NCBI GenBank assembly: GCA_945787735.1
Contig: CALZIQ010000002.1
Location: 1-64,000, forward strand
Origin: an uncultured Chromatiaceae bacterium
Lineage (GTDB): Bacteria; Pseudomonadota; Gammaproteobacteria; Tenderiales; Tenderiaceae
DNA: 64,000 nucleotides
Direction: 5' to 3'
The notes under the pieces were generated by a model. That model did not search any database, was not told the DNA's origin, and saw only the letters and a list, made by a program, of their open reading frames with translations. Position numbers and translations under genes: made by a program. Below are positions 11,336-21,211 of this stretch, piece after piece; positions within the stretch are counted from its first letter, which is position 1; every line of letters begins with the position of its first letter.

Positions 11336-12847
11336 ATGTGTGGTGTTATCGGAATAGTCGGTAAGAGTAATGTCAATCAGGCGCTTTATGATGGCCTGAC
11401 TGTGCTGCAGCATCGTGGCCAGGATGCTGCGGGTATTGTTACCTGCGACGGCGGTAAACTCTATCTGAGAAAAGACAACGGTCTGGTGCGTGATGTCTTT
11501 GCCACCGAGCATATGTTGAATCTGCGCGGTAATATGGGGGTGGGGCACGTGCGTTATCCCACCGCCGGTTGCTCCTCGTCAGCCGAGGCTCAACCCTTCT
11601 ATGTCAATTCCCCTTACGGCATCACGCTGGCCCACAACGGTAATCTGACCAATGCCGAAGAATTGAAGCGCGATCTCTATAATGAAGACCTGCGCCATAT
11701 GAATACCGACTCGGATTCAGAAGTGTTGTTGAATGTTTTAGCCCATGAGTTGCAGGTCCTGGGCAAGCTCAAGATTGATCACAACGATGTGTTCGAGGCT
11801 GTGAGTGCAGTGCATCGGCGCAGCCGTGGTGCCTATGCCGTGGTCGCCATGATCACAGGTTACGGTATTGTCGGCTTTCGCGATCCTAACGGGATTCGTC
11901 CAATTGTGTACGGCAAGCGAGAAACCGATAAGGGTACTGAATACATGATCGCGTCCGAGAGTGTAGCGCTTGATGCGCAGGGCTTTGAATTAATTGCTGA
12001 TCTTGAACCCGGCGAAGCAGTGTTTATTAGTTTGGATGGAAATTTGCACAAGAAGCAGTGTGCCGAGAACACCAAGTATTCAACTTGTATCTTTGAATAC
12101 GTCTACCTGGCCCGGCCTGATTCTATTATCGATGATGTGTTGGTCTATAAAGCACGTCTGCGTATGGGGGAATCTCTGGCGCAGAAAATCAAGCGTGAGT
12201 GGACCGATCAGGATATCAATGTGGTGATCCCAATCCCCGATACCAGTCGCACCTCAGCGCTGCAGTTGGCCAATGAACTGGGTGTGCTGTATCGCGAAGG
12301 ATTTATCAAAAATCGTTACATCGGCCGTACCTTTATCATGCCGGGACAAAAGCAACGAAAAAAATCTGTGCGTCAGAAATTGAATGCCATTGACCTCGAA
12401 TTCAGAGATAAAAATGTGCTGCTAGTGGATGATTCCATCGTGCGTGGTACGACATCACAGCAGATTATTCAGATGGCGCGTGAAGCAGGTGCGAAGAAAG
12501 TCTATTTTGCCTCGGCCTCTCCAGCAATTCGTCATGCCAATGTCTATGGCATCGATATGCCAGCCCCGGAAGAGCTGATTGCCTATGGCCGAACTGATGA
12601 CGAAGTAGCGCAGAAAATCGGTGCAGATAAAGTCATCTATCAGGATCTTGAGGATCTGATGGAGTCAGTACGCAAGCGCAACCCTGAGTTGGTGGATTTT
12701 GATACCTCGGTATTTGATGGCCGTTATGTGACCGGCGACGTGAATGAGGCTTACTTTGCCCGTCTGCAGGAGATTCGCAGTGACTCCGCCAAGGAAAAGC
12801 GCAACGGGCGAAATTCAGACATCATTGACTTGCATAATAATCCGTGA
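11336..12847 (+). CDS. purF: Amidophosphoribosyltransferase
   Basis: [10 protein letters not shown]-terminal Cys, [18 protein letters not shown]. Confidence 0.97.
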   Translation: MCGVIGIVGKSNVNQALYDGLTVLQHRGQDAAGIVTCDGGKLYLRKDNGLVRDVFATEHMLNLRGNMGVGHVRYPTAGCSSSAEAQPFYVNSPYGITLAHNGNLTNAEELKRDLYNEDLRHMNTDSDSEVLLNVLAHELQVLGKLKIDHNDVFEAVSAVHRRSRGAYAVVAMITGYGIVGFRDPNGIRPIVYGKRETDKGTEYMIASESVALDAQGFELIADLEPGEAVFISLDGNLHKKQCAENTKYSTCIFEYVYLARPDSIIDDVLVYKARLRMGESLAQKIKREWTDQDINVVIPIPDTSRTSALQLANELGVLYREGFIKNRYIGRTFIMPGQKQRKKSVRQKLNAIDLEFRDKNVLLVDDSIVRGTTSQQIIQMAREAGAKKVYFASASPAIRHANVYGIDMPAPEELIAYGRTDDEVAQKIGADKVIYQDLEDLMESVRKRNPELVDFDTSVFDGRYVTGDVNEAYFARLQEIRSDSAKEKRNGRNSDIIDLHNNP

Positions 12848-12944
12848 TTTGACAGGTTCTTCACCTTTCACTAAGATTCAGTTTAGTAGCGCCGATTTGA
12901 GCTCAGCTTGCGGGCGCGTAACAAATACTGCTAAAGAGAGGCAA

Positions 12945-12977
12945 GCCTGCTTTAGTGAATGCTGAGCGGGTTTTTTT
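12945..12977 (+). terminator. Putative terminator downstream of purF
   Basis: GCCTGCTTTAG...CTGAGCGGG hairpin followed by T7. Confidence 0.5.
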
Positions 12978-13011
12978 GTGCCTGAAAGATAACAGGCCCT
13001 GGAGTAAAATA

Positions 13012-14199
13012 ATGAATAACGAATTCGAAGAATTTAATTTTGACACACTGGCGGTCAGGGCAGGGCAGGTGCGCACAGGTGAATCAGAGCAGTCTGAGCC
13101 GATCTTTCCCACCTCGAGCTATGTGTTTGGCAGTGCCGCCGAGGCCGCGGCGCGGTTTTCCGGTGAGCAGCCGGGGAACATCTATTCACGCTTTACCAAT
13201 CCTACTGTGCGTACTTTTGAAAAACGGTTGGCGGCACTTGAAGGTGGCGAGCGCTGCATAGCCACAAGTTCCGGCATGTCAGCCATTCTTTCAACTTTCA
13301 TGGCGCTTTTGAAAACTGGGGATCACGTCGTTTCATCCCGCGCCATCTTTGGTACTACCTCGGTGTTGTTAACGAATTACATGGCCAAATTCGGCGTTAA
13401 AACGACATTTGTGGATTTGACCAATCTGGATGGCTGGGCCAAAGCGATCAATACCAATACCAAGTTATTGTTTTTGGAAACGCCTTCGAACCCTTTGACC
13501 GAAGTCGCAGATATTCAGGCGCTGGCCGACTTGGCTCATCAGCACGGTTGTTTGTTGGTGGTGGACAACTGTTTCTGTACCCCTGCATTGCAACGTCCAC
13601 TAGAGCTGGGCGCGGATATCGTAATTCATTCCGCGACTAAATATCTTGACGGCCAGGGGCGTTGTATCGGTGGCGCAGTGGTTGGCAACGAAGATGTGGT
13701 TGGTAACGATGTTTATGGATTTTTGCGTACCGCCGGGCCAACCATGAGTCCATTCAATGCCTGGGTTTTCCTCAAGGGACTGGAGACCCTGCGTCTGCGC
13801 ATGGAAGCCCATTGCCGTAATGCCCAGCTATTGGCTGAATGGCTCGATGCACATCCCAAGATCAAACATGTTTATTACCCGGGCCTGGCCTCACATCCTC
13901 AGCATGCGTTGGCGGCCGAACAACAAAAAGGCTTTGGTGGCGTGCTCTCGTTTGAAGTGGAGGGTGTCAAAGACGCTGCATGGAAGGTGATCGATGCTAC
14001 ACGCATGATTTCTATTACCGCCAATCTGGGCGATACAAAATCGACCATCACTCATCCGGCCACCACTACACACGGTCGTTTGACACCGGAACAACGAGCC
14101 GATGCCGGTATTCGTGACAGTTTAGTAAGAGTTGCAGTTGGCTTGGAAGATATCGAAGACCTGAAAGCCGATCTTGATCGGGGACTGTCAAGACCGTAG
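13012..14199 (+). CDS. metZ: O-succinylhomoserine sulfhydrylase
   Basis: Cys/Met PLP enzyme (HSATKYLDGQGRCIGG, SITANLGDTKSTITHPATTTH); downstream of purF. Confidence 0.92.
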   Translation: MNNEFEEFNFDTLAVRAGQVRTGESEQSEPIFPTSSYVFGSAAEAAARFSGEQPGNIYSRFTNPTVRTFEKRLAALEGGERCIATSSGMSAILSTFMALLKTGDHVVSSRAIFGTTSVLLTNYMAKFGVKTTFVDLTNLDGWAKAINTNTKLLFLETPSNPLTEVADIQALADLAHQHGCLLVVDNCFCTPALQRPLELGADIVIHSATKYLDGQGRCIGGAVVGNEDVVGNDVYGFLRTAGPTMSPFNAWVFLKGLETLRLRMEAHCRNAQLLAEWLDAHPKIKHVYYPGLASHPQHALAAEQQKGFGGVLSFEVEGVKDAAWKVIDATRMISITANLGDTKSTITHPATTTHGRLTPEQRADAGIRDSLVRVAVGLEDIEDLKADLDRGLSRP

Positions 14200-14206
14200 A
14201 TGTTGT

Positions 14207-15208
14207 TTATTTCGGGTTGCCTGTGTTTGATTGTTTTTCAGCATCGTTTTCGGCACTTCGATAGTTTTTAATCAGGTAGAGTGGCCGCTGTTTGGTCTCG
14301 TCAAAGAGTCGGCCCAGGTATTCGCCGAGTATTCCGATGCTGATCAGTTGTATTCCTCCCAGAAACAGCACCACAACCATCAATGATGGATAACCCGGAA
14401 TAGGATTTCCCCAGATCAGGGTGTCATAGATGATGTAAAGGCCGAACAGGAAGGCGCTCAAGGCGGTAAGCAAACCAAGGTAGCTGGCAAGGCGAAGTGG
14501 CGCAGTACTGAAAGAGGTGATGCCTTCAAGGGCGAAATTCCATAACCGCCAGTAATTCCATTTGCTTGTGCCGGCATGACGGGGTTTGCGATGGAAGTAG
14601 ATGGCTTTTTGGCGAAAACCAACCCACGAGAACAGGCCTTTCATAAAGCGATGCTGTTCGCGCAGCTGAATTACTGCATCAATGGCTGTTCTGCTCAATA
14701 GACGGTAGTCACCGGTATCTTCTGGGATTTTGATTTTAGCGACCCGTTGTATTGTCCGGTAAAACAGGTGAGAGCTGAATTTTTTGAGCCATGTCTCGCC
14801 TTCGCGAGACATGCGCTGGGCGTAGACCACGTCATATCCGTTCTGCCATTCACGTAGCATGTCGGCAATCAGTTCGGGCGGGTCTTGCAGATCGGTATCA
14901 ATAATGATGGCGGCATCGCCACGACAGTGATCCAGGCCGGCGGTGAGAGCAATCTCCTTGCCGAAGTTGCGACTGAGTTCAATGATTGAAATACGTGGGT
15001 CCAGTTTCTGAAATTCATTAATAATTTGTAATGAATTGTCATGACTACCATCATCGATGAAGATGATTTCGAAACGATGGGGCAAGAGATCCAGCGTTTC
15101 GCACAAGGTGTAATAAAACTCGTTCAGCACAACCTCTTCGTTAAAGACAGGGGCTATGATGGATATCAGTTTGGTCTTGTTCTTGTCGGTGTTGTTGTCG
15201 TTCATCAA
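14207..15208 (-). CDS. Glycosyltransferase family 2, GtrB/polyprenyl-phosphate type with two C-terminal TMs
   Basis: SIIAPVFNEEVVLNEFY, IFIDDGSHDNS, DTDLQDPPELI. Confidence 0.9.
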   Translation of the reverse strand: MMNDNNTDKNKTKLISIIAPVFNEEVVLNEFYYTLCETLDLLPHRFEIIFIDDGSHDNSLQIINEFQKLDPRISIIELSRNFGKEIALTAGLDHCRGDAAIIIDTDLQDPPELIADMLREWQNGYDVVYAQRMSREGETWLKKFSSHLFYRTIQRVAKIKIPEDTGDYRLLSRTAIDAVIQLREQHRFMKGLFSWVGFRQKAIYFHRKPRHAGTSKWNYWRLWNFALEGITSFSTAPLRLASYLGLLTALSAFLFGLYIIYDTLIWGNPIPGYPSLMVVVLFLGGIQLISIGILGEYLGRLFDETKQRPLYLIKNYRSAENDAEKQSNTGNPK

Positions 15209-17040
15209 TCTTTGATGTTTGCTTGATTAAGTGTTTTTCTTTCAATGTAAACCATAATTGGGTATGCCATCCAGAGTAACAGAATCGCCAATAGCAAACA
15301 GATGGCTGTCCAATTGGCAACGCTCAACCAGCCGGGTATTGAAAAGACGAAGGGTTGGTAGCTGACAAAGGCTTTTGCTTGTTCCACTTGTTGCACTGAG
15401 AAATGGTCGCCGGGTTTGCAGTTGTTTGCATCACCAAAAACATAGCAGGCAGGGTTCTTGAGATTGAAGTAACCATCTTTTACCCAAGATGCTTCGCCCG
15501 GAATAAGTGTGCCCCTGGGGAAGTGTTCAAGCCGGTAACCGAACAAGGGCTCATAGCAAAGTAATTGAGAGGCACCCTGCACAAGGGTGTTATTACGATA
15601 AGGTGGAATGGCTGGCTTGCCATGCTGATCCCGAAACATGGTGAGTTTGTTAATGACTTGAGCGTGATTAGTTTTCTTTGCTTCAGCATATCCATCGACG
15701 ATGGTGTCCGTTTTGTAAGACTGATTTGTGTAGTAGCTCCGTTCAACATTGAAGTTGATCATCACAACAGAAATAATGGCAATTGCGCTGATGTAAGGCA
15801 AGAAACGTTTTACATGTGATGTTTTTTCCAGCAGGATCATTGCAATCAAGATGAATATAGGGATGAAGGCGGAAAACCAACGTACTAGGGAGCTGCTGTC
15901 TTTAAGGATTGGTGTCTCTTTTAGCAAGGCATTCCAGTCAGGGGTGTAGATGTTGAGTGCCATCGGTATGCTTAGAACAAATGCCAGTACGCCTAATTGC
16001 AGCCAGGTACTTGTGTTTTGAGCCTTGATACAGGTTTTGATACCGCTGAAGTTTTTTATCAACAGTGCAGTGCTGACAATCATCACCAGCAAAGGAATAA
16101 AGGTGATGCCGTATTCAAACTCGTGTCTTGCCGGCGGCCATTGAACATTGGTCAGCAACTCGGTTGTGCTGGGCGAGGGTTGAAAAAACAGTATGTCAAA
16201 AACAAGCCTGAGCAGATCCCAGAGAGAGCCAGCCCCAGGCAGTAGATAGTCCGTGCGCTCAAAGTTGCTGACATACATGATTGATGGAGCCAGTTTTGGC
16301 AGTGCCAGGATGATGCTCAGTCCGCCTGCAATAACCATATTCAACCAGAAACGATGAACGTTTCCGTACATGAGGCCATGCAGTGTGCCAATGAAAATCA
16401 ATATCAGGATGACAGGCAGGATCAGGTGGATCATGCCCGAGTAGATCATGTAACCGAGTAAGAGGGTGGCAATGGAAAGACGCATTAGTGTCTTCAGATC
16501 AAAATATTTTGTCTGGTCGCCCTTGGGTAACAACAGAAAAGCGATCAAGGGTGTCAGCATAAAGGCGTGGTAAGTGAGATGGCCAATAACAATGCGGTGA
16601 GAAAAAAATCCGTTAAACATAAACAGAGCACCACCAAGCAAGGCCGTGGCGATAGCGGTTTTAAAGCCGATGCGTAACAGCAGATAAAAACCGGTAAATC
16701 CCAGGGCAGCGAAGACCAGCAGGGTAAGGTATGAAGCCGTGAGTGGATCGATAAAATATGTTAGCCACTGTGGCAAGGAGTAGTACAGGTTGATTGGGCT
16801 GGCGAATGCCGGTAGGCCGCCGCAAAAGGCAGGGGTGAACCACTCGGGTGTCAACGGACCGTTGTTAAGCTGCCAGTAATAACCATCCAACAGGGCGGGC
16901 AGGAAATAGGCATAGTCATGGCCTGCAGTGCCATTTTCGGTTGGAAAATAAGCAGAGAAGATCCAGTGGTAGCACAGTAGCAGAATGGCACCGCTGGCAG
17001 TGACTAGTATGAATTCGCCTGAGCGTGGGTTCAACTGCAT
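15205..17040 (-). CDS. Large multi-TM membrane protein (GT-C-like / YfhO-like architecture), likely glycosyl transfer
   Basis: Many hydrophobic helices; overlaps GT2 gene by 4 nt. Confidence 0.55.
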   Translation of the reverse strand: MQLNPRSGEFILVTASGAILLLCYHWIFSAYFPTENGTAGHDYAYFLPALLDGYYWQLNNGPLTPEWFTPAFCGGLPAFASPINLYYSLPQWLTYFIDPLTASYLTLLVFAALGFTGFYLLLRIGFKTAIATALLGGALFMFNGFFSHRIVIGHLTYHAFMLTPLIAFLLLPKGDQTKYFDLKTLMRLSIATLLLGYMIYSGMIHLILPVILILIFIGTLHGLMYGNVHRFWLNMVIAGGLSIILALPKLAPSIMYVSNFERTDYLLPGAGSLWDLLRLVFDILFFQPSPSTTELLTNVQWPPARHEFEYGITFIPLLVMIVSTALLIKNFSGIKTCIKAQNTSTWLQLGVLAFVLSIPMALNIYTPDWNALLKETPILKDSSSLVRWFSAFIPIFILIAMILLEKTSHVKRFLPYISAIAIISVVMINFNVERSYYTNQSYKTDTIVDGYAEAKKTNHAQVINKLTMFRDQHGKPAIPPYRNNTLVQGASQLLCYEPLFGYRLEHFPRGTLIPGEASWVKDGYFNLKNPACYVFGDANNCKPGDHFSVQQVEQAKAFVSYQPFVFSIPGWLSVANWTAICLLLAILLLWMAYPIMVYIERKTLNQANIKD

Positions 17041-17059
17041 TGAGGACCTTGTAATGTTT

Positions 17060-17788
17060 TTATGTTGGCGACTTTAGCACAGCCAACAGGGAAACCCCGA
17101 ACGGTAACCGCGACCCCGGAATGAAGATTCTTTCACTCGCGAACAGCCGGGTTAGAACATGATTGATGGGCCGGGATGGCAAGTTAATTTCAGCCTCACT
17201 TTCACTCTTCCAGCGCTGGATGAATCTTGTCATGGCGATCAGCGGGAACAGCCAGGTATTAAAATAGCTGATGTATTCAAGCTCCAGGTCGGCCGCTTTG
17301 GCGGTTTGCTTTAGCTGGGTTGCCGTGTAACGCCGCTTATGGTGATGTGCTTCGTCATGAGGTCCCCACAATAGCTGAAATGCCGGCACAGTGAGCAAGA
17401 TACGGCCGCCTTCTGCCAGACGTGCATTTAGAGCTTCCAGACTGGCGCGGTCATCATCGATGTGTTCCAGCACATCAAGCAAGACGATTAGATCGAAACT
17501 ATTGGCGGGATGGGGAATTGTATCCGGTAGATGGCCAGGCAGGATTTCGCCGAGCTGGAGGCTGCTGGCATATTCTCTGGCATCATCATTCATCTCCATG
17601 CCTTTGACTTCGCCATATTGGTTCAGCATTGCCAAGTTGCCGCCTGTGCCGCAACCGGCGTCCAGGATGTGAGCTGCTTTGGGTAGTGACATTGATTGAA
17701 TCACCGATTCGACAATCCGACGGCGGCCAACAAACCACCAGTGCTCATTCTCCACCTCACGCATCTTTTGATAGATCTGCTTATCCAT
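17060..17788 (-). CDS. Class I SAM-dependent methyltransferase
   Basis: ILDAGCGTGGNLAML, FDLIVLLDVLEHIDDD. Confidence 0.88.
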   Translation of the reverse strand: MDKQIYQKMREVENEHWWFVGRRRIVESVIQSMSLPKAAHILDAGCGTGGNLAMLNQYGEVKGMEMNDDAREYASSLQLGEILPGHLPDTIPHPANSFDLIVLLDVLEHIDDDRASLEALNARLAEGGRILLTVPAFQLLWGPHDEAHHHKRRYTATQLKQTAKAADLELEYISYFNTWLFPLIAMTRFIQRWKSESEAEINLPSRPINHVLTRLFASERIFIPGSRLPFGVSLLAVLKSPT

Positions 17789-17890
17789 ATAGGGAAAGAC
17801 GTCTGCTCTGAGGTGTGTGGGTTGCCATGAAGGCAGAGATTATAACCATTTCATGATTCTGTGTAGAGGCCGATATATGTATGTCGGTCG

Positions 17891-18682
17891 TTGTTTTTGT
17901 TCATAAAATCTACAGAGGTCCACAGTTTGGAAAGCGCTTACGATTTGGTTGATTTGCAGGAGACACTTTACAGCTCCGCCAATCCCACCCGCCGTTGGCT
18001 GCATTGTATGCGGCGCGACTGGATAATTTCGGCCATGCAGCGCTATCAAGCAGCTGAGGCAAGGCAGGCATTGGAGATTGGGCCGGGTTCAGGTGTCTAT
18101 CTGCCGGAGCTGGCGCGTTTGTATCAGCAGGTGTATGCATCCGATATTGAAATGGCCTATCTTGAGAATGCCTGCCAACGTCTGAAGCACATATCCAATC
18201 TAAATATCAGGACCGATGATATAACAGATAGTCAGTTGCCGGCAGGGAGCTTCGATTTTATTCTCTGCACCGAAGTCATCGAGCATATCGAGGATTCGCA
18301 GCGTGCTTTGGCACAGATGTGGCGTCTGCTCCGGCCCGGCGGTGTATTGCTGCTGTCGACGCCACAGCGTTACAGTCCGCTTGAGCAGACAGCAAAGATC
18401 GCTTTTCTGCCCGGCATGATTCAATTGGTCAGGATGATCTACAATGAGCCGGTGATGGAAACCGGTCATATCAATTTGCTTACCGAGGTTGAACTCAGAC
18501 AGCAAATTGATGCCGCCGGCTTCACGGTTGCTGAGAGCCATAAAAGCGGGTTTTATATTCCGCTGGTGGCAGAGTTTCTCGGCAAAAGTGGTTTAAAGCT
18601 TGAGCAACTGCTGGAACAGAAAATCAATGGCGGTCGGATGGACTGGTTGCTCTGGACGCAGTACTTTGTGCTAACAAAATGA
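17891..18682 (+). CDS. Class I SAM-dependent methyltransferase
   Basis: ALEIGPGSGVYLPEL, FDFILCTEVIEHIED. Confidence 0.88.
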   Translation: MFLFIKSTEVHSLESAYDLVDLQETLYSSANPTRRWLHCMRRDWIISAMQRYQAAEARQALEIGPGSGVYLPELARLYQQVYASDIEMAYLENACQRLKHISNLNIRTDDITDSQLPAGSFDFILCTEVIEHIEDSQRALAQMWRLLRPGGVLLLSTPQRYSPLEQTAKIAFLPGMIQLVRMIYNEPVMETGHINLLTEVELRQQIDAAGFTVAESHKSGFYIPLVAEFLGKSGLKLEQLLEQKINGGRMDWLLWTQYFVLTK

Positions 18683-18713
18683 TTTTCCAGAACAATCAAA
18701 TTAATAAATATTC

Positions 18714-19952
18714 ATGGCTGAGCAGAGTCAGATTCGTAAACATTTGCAAGAAATTTTCGCTGCCGCGCTGGCGAGCGTGGATGGGCGCGCCTGTGTGCGC
18801 AATGCTCTGCGGCAACATGAGTATTCCTCAGCGCATAATGTAATTGCCATCGGTAAAGCCGCCCCGGCAATGTTGCAGGGTGCGCTTGATGAACTCTCCT
18901 ATAAGATCAATCAAGGACTGCTAATCACCAAGCACGGCCATGCTGAGCTTGACGCTTTTCCAAAAAATATAAAACTAATTGAGGCCGGCCACCCCTGGCC
19001 CGACCAAGCCAGCCTTTCCGCGGGCAAAGCCTTGCTCGATTTCATCAAAGCCAGGCCTGCCGATAGTCAGCTGCTGTTTTTGATCTCAGGCGGAGCCTCC
19101 AGCCTCGTCGAAGTCTTGTCTGATGACATCTCGCTGGATGAGCTTCACAAGGTCAACGACTGGTTATTAGGCAGTGGTTTAGATATCCACGCTATGAACC
19201 ATGTGCGCAAAGCGATCTCATGCATTAAAGGGGGACGGTTGGCGCAACAGCTTGATGGTCGTCCGGCATTGGCCCTGTTGATCTCGGATGTGCCCGGTGA
19301 TGATCCAAGCACCATCGGTTCTGGTTTGTTGGTGGCGGAGATTCTGGAACAGACGGAAGCCCGCTTGGATTTGCCTGGCTGGATCGAAACCTTGATGCAA
19401 GCGGGTAAGCCAGCGCCGCAAGCGCATGATGACTGTTTTGATTCAATCAGCATCGAGATCATTGCCAGTCTGCGTGACGCCAAGCATGCGGCGGCGGAAA
19501 AAGGTCGCGCCCTCGGTTATGAGGTCTATGAGCATGCTGCGACATTGGGTGGCGATGCGGTCATGTTGGGGCGGCAATTGGCCTCCGAACTGCTGGCAGG
19601 TCCAGACGTTCTGCATGTCTGGGGCGGGGAAACCACGGTGCGCTTGCCAAAACAGCCGGGACGAGGCGGGCGTAATCAGCAGCTGGCCCTGGCCGCGGCG
19701 ATTGAGCTTGAGGGTGAGGAGAAGCTGGCCTTGCTCGCTGCCGGTACTGACGGCACGGACGGTCCTACCGATGATGCCGGTGCGCTGGTGGATGGGCAGA
19801 CGCTGGCGCGTGCTGAAGCGCAGGGGCTTGATGCGGAAACAGCGCTGAACCATGCCGACGCCGGTGCCTTCCTTGCCGCCAGTGGCGACCTGATCCAGAC
19901 AGGCCCGACTGGCACGAATGTGATGGACCTGATGCTTGGCCTGAAAGTCTGA
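18714..19952 (+). CDS. Glycerate 2-kinase, MOFRL/GckA-TtuD family
   Basis: AIGKAAPAM, LFLISGGASSLVE, GGRNQQLALAAA, TDGTDGPTDDAGALVDG. Confidence 0.92.
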   Translation: MAEQSQIRKHLQEIFAAALASVDGRACVRNALRQHEYSSAHNVIAIGKAAPAMLQGALDELSYKINQGLLITKHGHAELDAFPKNIKLIEAGHPWPDQASLSAGKALLDFIKARPADSQLLFLISGGASSLVEVLSDDISLDELHKVNDWLLGSGLDIHAMNHVRKAISCIKGGRLAQQLDGRPALALLISDVPGDDPSTIGSGLLVAEILEQTEARLDLPGWIETLMQAGKPAPQAHDDCFDSISIEIIASLRDAKHAAAEKGRALGYEVYEHAATLGGDAVMLGRQLASELLAGPDVLHVWGGETTVRLPKQPGRGGRNQQLALAAAIELEGEEKLALLAAGTDGTDGPTDDAGALVDGQTLARAEAQGLDAETALNHADAGAFLAASGDLIQTGPTGTNVMDLMLGLKV

Positions 19953-20086
19953 TCATCGCTAGACAATTTTGTCGAAAAGCCGGCGGGCTTGCTCGAGCGA
20001 TCGTTCAGCGTAACAAAACAGTGATGGGATTAGGTGGAGGCTGCCCAGAGAAGCATCAAGTTTCACCAGGCAGCCATGTTGATGGG

Positions 20087-20758
20087 TTATTCAGTAATGG
20101 GGATCAGCGTTAGCTCTACGCGGCGATTGAGTGCGCGGCCTTCTTCTGTATTGTTGTCTGCGATAGGGCTCTTTTCGCCAAAACCGACTGTTTCAATACG
20201 TGCGGGTGTGATCTTTTTAGTGGCCAAATAGTCGGCAACAGCCCTGGCGCGGTCCTCCGAAAGTGTTTGATTATATGCGTCTGTGCCTCGGCTGTCGGTG
20301 TAGCCAGCAATGGCGATTATGGTTTGATTAAACTCTTCTAGTACTAGCGCGACTGAATCCAGAATCTCATAAAAATCAGATCTCAGATCACGGCCATTGG
20401 TGGGAAAAGTGATATTGCCTGGCATGATGAGATTAATGTTGTCGCCATCGCGTTCGACGCTAACGCCAGTGCTGCGTAATTGTTTTCTCAGTTTTGCTTC
20501 TTGCGTATCCATGTAATAGCCGACGCCGCCGCCGATAATGGCGCCTATGCCAGCGTCACGTAGCATTCGTTTTTTGCGTTCGCTGCTGCTTTTATCTTTG
20601 TTTGCCAAATAAGACAGGATGAGTGTGGTACCTGCCCCAATGCCTGCACCTTTGGCGGTGTTAGTGGTTTTTTTTTCGCCGGTGTAAGCGTCGAAGGTTG
20701 TACAGCCGCTGACCATCATTACGCTGGCAAGACTGATAGCAATAATTGATTTTTTCAT
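20087..20758 (-). CDS. OmpA-domain lipoprotein, YiaD-like
   Basis: Lipobox VSGC, glycine zipper GIGAIIGGGVGYYMDTQEAKLRKQL, OmpA C-terminal NRRVELTL. Confidence 0.88.
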   Translation of the reverse strand: MKKSIIAISLASVMMVSGCTTFDAYTGEKKTTNTAKGAGIGAGTTLILSYLANKDKSSSERKKRMLRDAGIGAIIGGGVGYYMDTQEAKLRKQLRSTGVSVERDGDNINLIMPGNITFPTNGRDLRSDFYEILDSVALVLEEFNQTIIAIAGYTDSRGTDAYNQTLSEDRARAVADYLATKKITPARIETVGFGEKSPIADNNTEEGRALNRRVELTLIPITE

Positions 20759-21211
20759 AGTGTTAGGGTCCATCAGGTTAATTCGTGAACGGTTTAATTC
20801 TGTAGACGGTTGCATGAATTAGAAACCGAATATGTGAATATCCATGTTTGGATATGCTTCATCATTTTATTATATTCACATCAGCTATGCATGTGCGAGG
20901 TTGAAGTTTAATGAAATGTAAAACTAATGTGTCCTTAACGTGGTTTTTTTGGCATGTTTGCAGGGCCAGCATTTGCCAGTGCCTTACAGACTGGAATTTG
21001 TGTCTGCAGAAAATCAGGAAGTAGGGTGTCAGAGCAAGCCTGAACATGAGTTTTACTTGCTGATTTTAAAGAGAAAATCACAGGAGGGCGAAGGTCTGAC
21101 CCATGATTTAAACTGGTTGTCTGTATCAAACAGGGCCGACAGGAACGAATGTTGAGGATATAATGCAGAGCATAATAAAAGTGTGTTCAGAGCAGAGGGG
21201 TATCGGAACTC

